Source: Oscillospiraceae bacterium (lineage in GTDB: Bacteria; Bacillota; Clostridia; Oscillospirales; Ruminococcaceae). From it: DNA of 9,620 nucleotides. Below, piece after piece: positions 1 to 6,596 of the stretch. Each line of letters opens with the position of its first letter. Position 1 is the first letter of the stretch. The notes beneath the pieces are model-generated. The model made no database searches. It worked only from the letters and a program-made list of their open reading frames with translations, and was not told where the DNA came from. The stretch lies in NCBI GenBank assembly GCA_009784765.1, contig WQXP01000027.1:1-9620 (forward strand), read 5' to 3'. The translations under genes were made by a program, and so were the position numbers.

Positions 1-1
1 C

Positions 2-118
2 AATTATATTCGCGATAATTTCAATACCTTTGTTATAATCGGCGGAGTTTTGCTCCTCATGATGGTTGCGGGAAGTTTCGTGCTGAAACGGGCCGCTAAG
101 AGAAAAGCGCAGCGTTAA
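2..118 (+). CDS. C-terminal tail of a membrane-anchored protein (partial, 5' end outside window)
   Basis: Reading from base 2 there is an open frame of 38 codons that ends at TAA 116-118. It encodes a short polar stretch (NYIRDNFNTF), a hydrophobic segment of about 18 residues (VIIGGVLLLMMVAGSFVL) and a strongly basic tail (KRAAKRKAQR). A single C-terminal membrane helix followed by a positive tail is the pattern of a protein whose main part lies outside the cell and whose stop-transfer anchor holds it in the membrane. The next gene starts 36 bases later with no room for an obvious promoter, so this is probably an upstream member of the same operon. From memory of similar loci, an extracellular repeat or beta-propeller protein can precede YIP1 genes, but nothing in this fragment proves that. 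The family cannot be named from 38 residues. Confidence 0.7.
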   Translation, partial: NYIRDNFNTFVIIGGVLLLMMVAGSFVLKRAAKRKAQR

Positions 119-154
119 TTTCGGACAAATTTCCTTACAGAAAGGGACAAAATT

Positions 155-790
155 ATGGTATACGATTTACAACTGCCTGCATGGAAATGGCCTTTCTATG
201 TAACTCGGCATCCCTTCGAGGGTTTTGAAGATTTGCGCTGGAAACGGGGCTATGATTCAAGAGTCGCGCTTGTGATGGTGCTTGCGTTCTTTATCATCAC
301 CGTTTTTCAAGCACGGGCGACAGGCTTCCTGTTTAATCAAGACTTGCCGAAGATATTTAACATTGTCCCGCATTTTTCGATGACTATTCTGCTCTTTTTT
401 GTGTGGGTAATCGGGAACTGGTCGCTGTGTACGCTCTTCAACGGCGAGGGGACAATGAAAAACATCATGTGCGTCAGTGCGTATGCACTCATGCCGTATA
501 TGGTTTCGATGCTTGTCAACACGATTGCGAGCAACGTCCTTCTTCAAAGAGAGGCGGGCTTCCTCTCCTTTATTGCCGCCGTGGGGATTGCGTGGTCTGT
601 CATCATGATGGTTTCAGGAATGAAAGCCTTGCACCAGTACAGCGTCCCGAAAACGCTGCTTGCTATACTCTTCACGATTGTGGCAATGATTATCATTTTG
701 TTCGTGGTAGTCTTGTTAGTGTCTTTATTCCAACAGGTTTATATCTTCTTCTACACAATCTACACCGAATTGCTGTTCAGACAAAATTGA
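155..790 (+). CDS. YIP1-family integral membrane protein
   Basis: This 211-residue protein has a cytosolic-looking N-terminus rich in aromatic and charged residues (WKWPFYVTRHPFEGFEDLRWK, residues 10-30). About five hydrophobic segments follow, near residues 36-52, 74-95, 104-126, 136-155 and 165-193. The segment around residues 86-115 (GNWSLCTLFNGEG, then a polar stretch, then YALMPY) matches the most conserved part of bacterial YIP1 proteins as I know the family. The start is supported by AGAAAGGGA at 139-147, 7 bases before the ATG. Bacterial YIP1 proteins have no settled biochemical function; the eukaryotic relatives act in membrane trafficking. Its place in front of a secreted protein and two sugar permeases suggests an accessory role in that membrane system, which is inference from context only. 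There are no signs of truncation. Confidence 0.8.
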   Translation: MVYDLQLPAWKWPFYVTRHPFEGFEDLRWKRGYDSRVALVMVLAFFIITVFQARATGFLFNQDLPKIFNIVPHFSMTILLFFVWVIGNWSLCTLFNGEGTMKNIMCVSAYALMPYMVSMLVNTIASNVLLQREAGFLSFIAAVGIAWSVIMMVSGMKALHQYSVPKTLLAILFTIVAMIIILFVVVLLVSLFQQVYIFFYTIYTELLFRQN

Positions 791-815
791 TTACACAGAG
801 AGGGGTTTTTCACAG

Positions 816-3662
816 ATGATGAATAAGTTAATCAAACACAACAAACTCATAGCTTTGTTTCTTGTATTAGCGTTTGTGTTTTCTGTTGTTACACCGGCGT
901 GGTCGAACGAAGCCGACGACGACACCGCTGCCGAAGACGGGACTGAAGATGCCACTCCTACCGACGAGGACGAAGAAGTCGATGTGGAGCCGTTATCGTC
1001 GCGCCAATGCGAAAATCCGTTCGCTTGCAGAGATTCAGGCACGGTTTGTGCGGCAGGCGTGGAATGCGGCAACATTCTGAAGTATATGGAGTTAGTGTCA
1101 AGCAGCGCGGCCCTTGAGCTGTACGTCCTCAAGAGTTATCGCTACACCGGGTTTGACGAGAAGGAAATAGAAATCCCTGTTCGTGATGAAACGGGTTCTG
1201 TTCGCGCCTTTGACGGCTCTGAACCCGCTGAACTTCCGCTTTTCGATGAAAACGGCAACCCCACTACCAATGTACTCGGTCAAAACACTGTGAATCGTAA
1301 CGCGCCTCCGGGCGGTCGCGGCGCGTTATCGCGCCCGAAGCAGGTCAACCCTGCTGATTACGAGATTGAGTCGGACGAAGAAACGGTAACAGTTCGTTAT
1401 TTCTGGGCATTGCTGCGTACTCCTGTCGAGAAAACCATGGACGCAGGGTTGTTCGCTGTTCGCAACAAGTCTAATGGATTTTTGTGGTGGTCAAGCCCCA
1501 TCAATGTTTCGTTAGACCCCATTGCAGGAAGACGCCCCGCGCAACTGAGTTTGCTTGCATCTGCCATAGCTTTTGATTCGATTGACCCCGACCCTACCGA
1601 AGGGGCAAGGCACGATTTATATACCAATCACTATACCAGCAGCGGCAGAACACTCGTCTTTAATTCTTTCCTTGACGCGAACAACGGAATTGAAATCAAA
1701 CCTGCCGGGCTTCCTGAGGGGGTACGTTTCAATTATCACTTCCCTAATCAGGGAACTCGCATTTCCATGGAAGTTTCGATTGATGGTGACAGTGTCTTGG
1801 TTTCGATTCCTCACGACAAGCTCATTGAAGAAAACGTGGCTGCGGGCGGCAGCACTATGCTCACCATGTCGCTTCTTAACAGCTTCGGTGCGGGAAGTGA
1901 GAACAGCGGCTATATCGTAGTCGCGGATGGTTCGGGGGCAGTCATCAACTTCAATAACGGCAAAAACGATGCGAGGGTTTATTCGGGCAAAGTTTACGGA
2001 CGCGATTTCGCCGTTTCTCAAAGGCGAGCCGCCCCTGTAACTCAGCAGGTTTATCTTCCCGTATACGGAATTGTACGTAACGGCGGCGCGAATGCCTTAG
2101 TCGCGATTGCCGAAAAAGGCGCGGAAAACGCGACTATTCGTGCGGCGGTTGCTCAGCAACTCCCGAATAATACTTCGCTTAATGTGGCTTGGTTTGATTT
2201 CACTATGCGTACTGAAGACGATTTCTTTATCGGTACGTCTAACACCGCAAACAAAATTTATGAGTCAGGGCATTTACGCACAGGGGACATTTCTGTTCGT
2301 TACTACCCCCTTGCCGCTCCTGTCAACGCGAGCGGGCGTATGATTGCAGGAGAAGAACTCAGCTATGTTGATGTTGCGCTGGCTTATCGCAGCTATCTGC
2401 GCGACTACATGAATGTCGGCGCAAACACTTCCGACGGCGACGCTGCTTTCTACATGACTGTCAACGGCGGAACAGTTAAGACACACTCAATCGCAGGATT
2501 TCCCGTGGAACTCCAAACAGCGGCTACAACTTACGCGCAAACCCAAACTATGGTTGATGCTCTGCGATCAGGCGGAGTCAAGAATGCCGTGATTACCTAT
2601 AACGATTTTAACACAGCAGGTATTCGCAGACAGGTAACAACCTCTGTGCAGTATTCTAACTTGCTTGGAGGAAAGAGCGACTGGAATCGCCTTTCGGGGG
2701 CAGCTTCCCAAGGCGGCTACTCACTTTACCCTGTCATGGATTTCATGACATTTTTCCGAAACGGACGCGGCTACAACTCGCTGCAACATTCAGCGCGGGA
2801 AGCGACGCGCTCTCGTGCAATACAAGAGCAGTATGAGTTAGCATTCGGAACCCCCGATGACTTCAAGGACACATGGGCGATTCTCGCGCCGTATTATTTC
2901 GAACGCGCCATGAACAATATTCTGCGTTCCCTTCAGTCTGAGGGAATAAAAAGCGTGTCTTTAGACCATGCAACCTCTATGATTTACAGCGACTTTTCGC
3001 GCAATAACCCTTTCGAGTATGCTGAAACAGGGTTCAATCGCCGTGACAGTGTCGCGCTTTTGACTCAGGGATTCAAGGCATTAAACGATGCGGGAATCAG
3101 CATTATGGCTTCCACTGCCGCGAACGCTTACGCATTGCCTTATGTTTCGCATATCACCGACGTACCGCTGTTTTCCTCAGCTTTCGACATTTTTGATTAC
3201 GATGTTCCTTTTTATCAAATCGCTGTTTCGGGGCTTGTTCCGAATACTACTCGCCCCTTTAACGCAAGCGCAGATTTAGACAGGCTTGTTCTGCTTGCGC
3301 TGTCAACGGGTACGCCCGTACACTATGAGTTCATTCACGAAAGCCCGTCAGAGTTCACCGACTCAGACTACTCCTCGCTCTTCTACGCGAGCTATGAGGG
3401 CTGGATTGGAAGGGCACTGGAGCTGTATCACCTTTTTGATGAAGTGATTGGCGGCCTCGCGAACCAAGCAATCGTTTCCCATGTGCGTGACCCGAACAGA
3501 ATCATCAACGGCGAACTGCGAACACCCGACCTGCCTACCGAAACGCATATTCACGAAACTAAGTTTGAAGACGGGACGGTAATTCGCGTAAATTTCCAAA
3601 CGAACGAAATTTTCGTCAACGGACGCGAGATTGACACAATGCTTACAAGGAGAGGGGGCTGA
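816..3662 (+). CDS. Secreted DUF5696-like protein, probable carbohydrate-active or glycan-binding partner of the ABC permeases
   Basis: This is a 948-residue exported protein. Residues 1-30 form a signal peptide: basic MMNKLIKHNK, a hydrophobic core, and a likely signal peptidase I site near TPAWS/NE. There is no lipobox cysteine. An acidic, presumably disordered linker follows (residues 32-58), then four cysteines at 65, 71, 78 and 84, the only ones in the whole protein. The middle is rich in beta-strand-like sequence. The second half (about 530-870) alternates strands and helices like a TIM barrel, with strand-end acids such as D597 (VITYNDF), D642 (YPVMDF) and D717 (SVSLDH). The stretch NAYALPYVSHITDVPL and its VPFYQIAVSGLVP continuation resemble the conserved core of DUF5696 proteins as I remember them. 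The C-terminus (GTVIRVNFQTNEIFVNG) looks like a final beta domain. AGAGAGGGG at 797-805 serves as RBS; ATG at 819 is an equally possible start. The position directly upstream of two sugar permeases suggests glycan processing or capture. Enzymatic activity is unproven. Confidence 0.75.
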   Translation: MMNKLIKHNKLIALFLVLAFVFSVVTPAWSNEADDDTAAEDGTEDATPTDEDEEVDVEPLSSRQCENPFACRDSGTVCAAGVECGNILKYMELVSSSAALELYVLKSYRYTGFDEKEIEIPVRDETGSVRAFDGSEPAELPLFDENGNPTTNVLGQNTVNRNAPPGGRGALSRPKQVNPADYEIESDEETVTVRYFWALLRTPVEKTMDAGLFAVRNKSNGFLWWSSPINVSLDPIAGRRPAQLSLLASAIAFDSIDPDPTEGARHDLYTNHYTSSGRTLVFNSFLDANNGIEIKPAGLPEGVRFNYHFPNQGTRISMEVSIDGDSVLVSIPHDKLIEENVAAGGSTMLTMSLLNSFGAGSENSGYIVVADGSGAVINFNNGKNDARVYSGKVYGRDFAVSQRRAAPVTQQVYLPVYGIVRNGGANALVAIAEKGAENATIRAAVAQQLPNNTSLNVAWFDFTMRTEDDFFIGTSNTANKIYESGHLRTGDISVRYYPLAAPVNASGRMIAGEELSYVDVALAYRSYLRDYMNVGANTSDGDAAFYMTVNGGTVKTHSIAGFPVELQTAATTYAQTQTMVDALRSGGVKNAVITYNDFNTAGIRRQVTTSVQYSNLLGGKSDWNRLSGAASQGGYSLYPVMDFMTFFRNGRGYNSLQHSAREATRSRAIQEQYELAFGTPDDFKDTWAILAPYYFERAMNNILRSLQSEGIKSVSLDHATSMIYSDFSRNNPFEYAETGFNRRDSVALLTQGFKALNDAGISIMASTAANAYALPYVSHITDVPLFSSAFDIFDYDVPFYQIAVSGLVPNTTRPFNASADLDRLVLLALSTGTPVHYEFIHESPSEFTDSDYSSLFYASYEGWIGRALELYHLFDEVIGGLANQAIVSHVRDPNRIINGELRTPDLPTETHIHETKFEDGTVIRVNFQTNEIFVNGREIDTMLTRRGG
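3648..3658 (+). promoter_or_regulatory. Ribosome binding site supporting a GTG start
   Basis: The purine run AGGAGAGGGGG lies inside the last codons of the secreted-protein gene. It is placed 9 bases before GTG 3668, which is the only good start for the long reading frame that follows. The site decides the GTG start and implies translational coupling across the 5-base gap. Confidence 0.6.
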
Positions 3663-3667
3663 TTTTC

Positions 3668-4996
3668 GTGGAAGAAAGAGATGAAAAGATAGTCGAGGAG
3701 TATGCGGATTACGACGAAACGCAATCACAGCAGGAAAGCGAAATAATTGAAGCTCCTCCTGCTCAGGTGTCGTCCTCAGACCCCAAGGAAATTAAAGCGG
3801 CGGCTAAGCGTGATGCTTTTCGTCGAAAGAAACTCGCGGCTTATGAGGTGCAAGTCCGCAAGATGTTTGCGGAAATAGACAAGGCTGAAGCACGAGAAAA
3901 AGCAGCAACGCAAGACCCGACCAAGCAACGTGAAGTTGAACTTTTCGCTGTAAAAAAGCGCGACGAACTCACCAAGGCTGCCGAGCAGCAACGCCGCGTG
4001 ATTATGACGTCGACGGCATCGAAGATTTCATATGAGCGACGCAAAGCCCTCTACGGCTACGGGTTTATCGCGATTTGGGCGATTGGTGTATTGTTTATCT
4101 TTGCAGGGCCGCTGATTGAATCGCTTATTTTCTCCCTCAGTGATACTGCTTTTATCATGGAAACGGTTGGTTGGGAAAACGCAGACGGAAGCCAAGGCAC
4201 TCGCGATTTAGTTCGAGGCGTTCGGACATTCTTGACCGACAGTGAGGCATGGAACAATTTCGGTAACTATCGCTTTGCTTTTGTAGGCGACGCTGAGTAC
4301 GGCGTCGAGTTGGCGGCAACACTCGGGCGGATGCTTCCGGAAGTGTTCATGATACTCGTGTTCAGCTTGTTTGTTGCGATTTTGCTTAATCAAAAGTTCA
4401 AGGGCAGAACGCTCATGCGTGCGATTTTCTTCTTCCCCGTGCTTATCGCGACGGGTCCGGTGCTTATGGTAATCAACAATGACATTGCCACACAGGGTGT
4501 CGGAGGGGGAGGGGCGCAATTCTCGACGATGTTCAGGACAGACATGGTTGACGAGCTTCTCTTGTTCCTCGGCATTCAGAATTTAAGCGAAAACTTCATG
4601 ACACTCATCGGTGATGTTATGAGCGACATTTTCGGGCTTCTGTGGCGTTCGGGGATTCAAATTTTGATTTTCCTTTCGGCTTTGCAACAAATACCGACCT
4701 CGGCGAAAGAAGCTGCATCTATGGAAGGCGCAACCTCGTGGGAGTTTTTCTGGAAAATCACTTTCCCGACAATCAGCCCTATGATACTCGCGAATATGAT
4801 TTACACGATTATTGACACATTCAGTGATGCGAAAAATGAAGTCATGGCGCGGATTTTGATGTACGGCTCGCGTATGGGGATTGAGTTCTACGGAACAGCG
4901 GCGGCTATGGCGTGGATTTATTTCGGCATAATCGCAATCGCCTTAGTGATTGTAGTCGCGATTGTATCACGGTTCGTGTTCTATCAAGTAGACTAA
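3668..4996 (+). CDS. Sugar ABC transporter permease, MalF/LplB type, with long charged N-terminal extension
   Basis: This 442-residue permease subunit forms half of an import channel in the cytoplasmic membrane. The core has membrane segments near residues 129-150, 219-240, 250-268 and 325-345, and two more near 375-395 and 410-438. The cytoplasmic EAA loop reads EAASMEGATSWEFFWKITFP, with E348-A-A and G354. This is the standard ATPase-docking motif of binding-protein-dependent permeases, and its short form fits the CUT1 (MalF/UgpA/LplB) type. Usual family members are about 290-310 residues with the first helix close to the N-terminus. Here about 128 residues precede it: an acidic start (residues 1-30) and then a long, highly charged, helix-prone region (about 38-115) rich in Lys, Glu and Ala. 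Translation starts at GTG, supported by the purine run just upstream. The gene sits between the secreted protein and the second permease. The substrate cannot be read from the sequence, and no ATPase gene is adjacent in the window. Confidence 0.9.
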   Translation: MEERDEKIVEEYADYDETQSQQESEIIEAPPAQVSSSDPKEIKAAAKRDAFRRKKLAAYEVQVRKMFAEIDKAEAREKAATQDPTKQREVELFAVKKRDELTKAAEQQRRVIMTSTASKISYERRKALYGYGFIAIWAIGVLFIFAGPLIESLIFSLSDTAFIMETVGWENADGSQGTRDLVRGVRTFLTDSEAWNNFGNYRFAFVGDAEYGVELAATLGRMLPEVFMILVFSLFVAILLNQKFKGRTLMRAIFFFPVLIATGPVLMVINNDIATQGVGGGGAQFSTMFRTDMVDELLLFLGIQNLSENFMTLIGDVMSDIFGLLWRSGIQILIFLSALQQIPTSAKEAASMEGATSWEFFWKITFPTISPMILANMIYTIIDTFSDAKNEVMARILMYGSRMGIEFYGTAAAMAWIYFGIIAIALVIVVAIVSRFVFYQVD

Positions 4997-5017
4997 GAAA
5001 GGGGGTTCACCAATTAG

Positions 5018-6502
5018 ATGGATAACAAAAACATTAACGGGTTAAACCCCGAAGAAAACGCGGCTGCTTCTGAGCAGCAGAGCTATGAACAGCAAATGGT
5101 AGAATATGAAGCGCAGATGAAAGCTTATGAAGAGCAGAAGCGTGCGTATGAAGAGCAGGTGAAAGCCTATGAAATGTCCGTGGGAATTGTGCAGACAAGC
5201 GCAGGGAAAGCTGCCGAGTCTGCGGCACAAGCGGACGCGCGACGGGCTCCTGAAAGCCGCGACGCACAGGTTTTTGACGGCGGCGAGGCTTCAGATGGCG
5301 AGGGCGAAGACGAAGGCGAGTATGAGGAAGAGTATGACGAGGCACTCTACGGCTCTTTCCGCACGACTTACTACGTCCCCGGCGCGTCAACTGCGGCGGC
5401 AGGGTTTGAGGCACAGAAGCTCAGCAAAGCTGAAATTAAAGAGGTAGACAGGCGCAACAAAGAAATTCGCAAAAAATATCACGTTTCGAATATGCAAATC
5501 CTCAAGAATTATCGCAACTATTCTGAGGAAGAGCAAATCCACTACCGCTATCTGTTCGGGCGGCGTGTAGCCGAAACTGTTTGGCCGATTTTCAACTACG
5601 TTATTCTCATTGGGCTTGCTTTCGTAATTATGTACCCGATTATGTTTATGATAAGTAACTCAATTCGCCCGCAAATCGAAACGACAGACCCGTCAATCGT
5701 GTGGATTCCGCGAACGCTGCGCTTTGAAAACTTCTCACAGGCCTTTGAGTCGATTGTCAATCACCCGCGAAACGAAGGTGTTATTTTCAACACGTTCTTT
5801 ATTAACATAGGCGCGTCGATTATTCAAGTTGCCGTTTGCGCCTTGACCGGTTACGGATTTGCGCGGTTTAAGTTCAAGGGGCGAAATTTGCTGTTCGGGA
5901 TTGTAATTTTGCAGATGATTGTCCCTGTTCAGGTGATTATGATTCCGCTTTATATGCAGTTTCGATACTTTGACATTTTCGGGATTTTCGGGCTGATTAA
6001 CGGCGAACCACTTAATCTAATCGGCAATCCTGCCACAATGTTTATCATGGCGTTTTTCGTCAACGGAGTCCGTGCGGGGTTATTCGTTCTGCTTTTCCGG
6101 CAGTTCTTCCGAGGGCTTCCGAAAGAACTCGAAGATGCGGCTTATCTTGACGGTTGCGGTCCGTTCGCGACTTTTATGAGAATCATGGTGCCTAACTCAC
6201 TTGTGGGTTTCCTTACTGTCTTTATTTTCTCGGTTGTTTGGTACTGGAACGAAACTTATATCACGAGTATGCTCATGGAAGGAACACCTACCATCGCACT
6301 TACTATCGAGAGTTTGTGGGAAACAATCGCCTATAACAAAGAGATTAACCCCAGCGGTCGCCCTGATGACAAAGGCGCGGCAGATTTTATCACCTGGGTT
6401 CATGCAGGTTGCCTCATAGCGATTACCCCGCTGCTTGTTATGTACACGTTTTTGCAGAAACACTTCGTCGAGGGTGTTGAACGCTCAGGTATAGTAGGTT
6501 AG
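5018..6502 (+). CDS. Carbohydrate ABC transporter permease, MalG type, with heptad-repeat N-terminal extension
   Basis: This 494-residue permease is the second half of the import channel. The C-terminal 300 residues are a normal MalG-like permease: a first helix near 190-212, further helices, and the EAA loop EDAAYLDGCGPFATFMRIMVP (E372, A374, A375, D378, G379), in which the usual first Ala is replaced by Asp. The protein ends KHFVEGVERSGIVG, close to the family's typical ...Glt.GavKG-like end. Ahead of this core lie about 188 extra residues: a 7-residue tandem repeat (23-52), an Ala/Arg-rich part, a very acidic patch (about 87-109, mostly Glu, Asp and Gly), and a basic helical part (about 135-175). 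A typical family member is 275-300 residues. AGAAAGGGGG at 4996-5005 precedes the ATG by 12 bases, a little long but without a better start. The gene ends the transport operon; a stem-loop follows 14 bases after its stop. Confidence 0.9.
   Translation: MDNKNINGLNPEENAAASEQQSYEQQMVEYEAQMKAYEEQKRAYEEQVKAYEMSVGIVQTSAGKAAESAAQADARRAPESRDAQVFDGGEASDGEGEDEGEYEEEYDEALYGSFRTTYYVPGASTAAAGFEAQKLSKAEIKEVDRRNKEIRKKYHVSNMQILKNYRNYSEEEQIHYRYLFGRRVAETVWPIFNYVILIGLAFVIMYPIMFMISNSIRPQIETTDPSIVWIPRTLRFENFSQAFESIVNHPRNEGVIFNTFFINIGASIIQVAVCALTGYGFARFKFKGRNLLFGIVILQMIVPVQVIMIPLYMQFRYFDIFGIFGLINGEPLNLIGNPATMFIMAFFVNGVRAGLFVLLFRQFFRGLPKELEDAAYLDGCGPFATFMRIMVPNSLVGFLTVFIFSVVWYWNETYITSMLMEGTPTIALTIESLWETIAYNKEINPSGRPDDKGAADFITWVHAGCLIAITPLLVMYTFLQKHFVEGVERSGIVG
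5084..5167 (+). repeat. In-frame 21-bp tandem repeat (four copies) coding a heptad repeat
   Basis: Four consecutive 21-base units begin at 5084, 5105, 5126 and 5147, and a fifth partial unit starts at 5168. They encode YEQQMVE, YEAQMKA, YEEQKRA and YEEQVKA, followed by YE. Each unit starts with TATGAA. The exact 7-residue period with a Tyr at the first position and mixed charges elsewhere predicts an amphipathic helix or coiled coil in the cytoplasmic N-terminus of the MalG-type permease. The units differ at the base level, so the repeat is not a very recent duplication. Confidence 0.85.
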
Positions 6503-6516
6503 AAAAACAACCCGAT

Positions 6517-6544
6517 GGGCGGTCTTTATGACCGCCCAAATTTT
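6517..6544 (+). terminator. Stem-loop, probable rho-independent terminator of the transport operon
   Basis: GGGCGGTC (6517-6524) pairs perfectly with GACCGCCC (6530-6537) around a 5-base loop TTTAT. It lies 14 bases after the stop of the MalG-type permease. The following sequence is AAATTTT, so the T tract is short and begins after three A bases. This makes it a weaker terminator than the classic form and leaves room for read-through into the kinase gene. Confidence 0.5.
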
Positions 6545-6576
6545 AAGCACCCAAATTTTAATCGCCCAAAATTTAA
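6534..6576 (+). repeat. Three copies of a 15-bp intergenic repeat
   Basis: GCCCAAATTTTAA (6534-6546), ACCCAAATTTTAA (6549-6561) and GCCCAAAATTTAA (6564-6576) recur with an exact period of 15 bases. The first copy shares its GCCC with the 3' arm of the stem-loop. In one frame the unit translates as a pentapeptide period (AQILS, TQILI, AQNLT) inside a 22-codon ORF from ATG 6528 to TAA 6594-6596. That TAA directly abuts the kinase ATG at 6597. The ORF has no convincing ribosome binding site, so it is listed here only as a property of the repeat. Confidence 0.75.
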
Positions 6577-6596
6577 CCGAAAGGTATTTGAAATAA

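Noticed and set aside
403..819. + strand 138-codon ORF overlapping the YIP1 gene
   Set aside because: It is rich in His, Cys and Arg, has no membrane pattern and overlaps a clearly better frame with a proper ribosome site.
1617..2021. Reverse-strand 134-codon ORF inside the secreted-protein gene
   Set aside because: The + strand frame here is continuous and family-like over 948 codons. The reverse frame shows no domain or ribosome site and is a shadow.
5034..5414. Reverse-strand Arg/Pro/His-rich ORF of 126 codons
   Set aside because: It is the mirror of the heptad repeat and Ala/Glu-rich coding sequence of the permease extension; its low-complexity composition results from the opposite-strand codon pattern.
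6540..6596. Dedicated promoter for the kinase gene
   Set aside because: The AT-rich stretch contains -10-like hexamers, but no convincing -35 at the right distance could be picked out from the repeat sequence.
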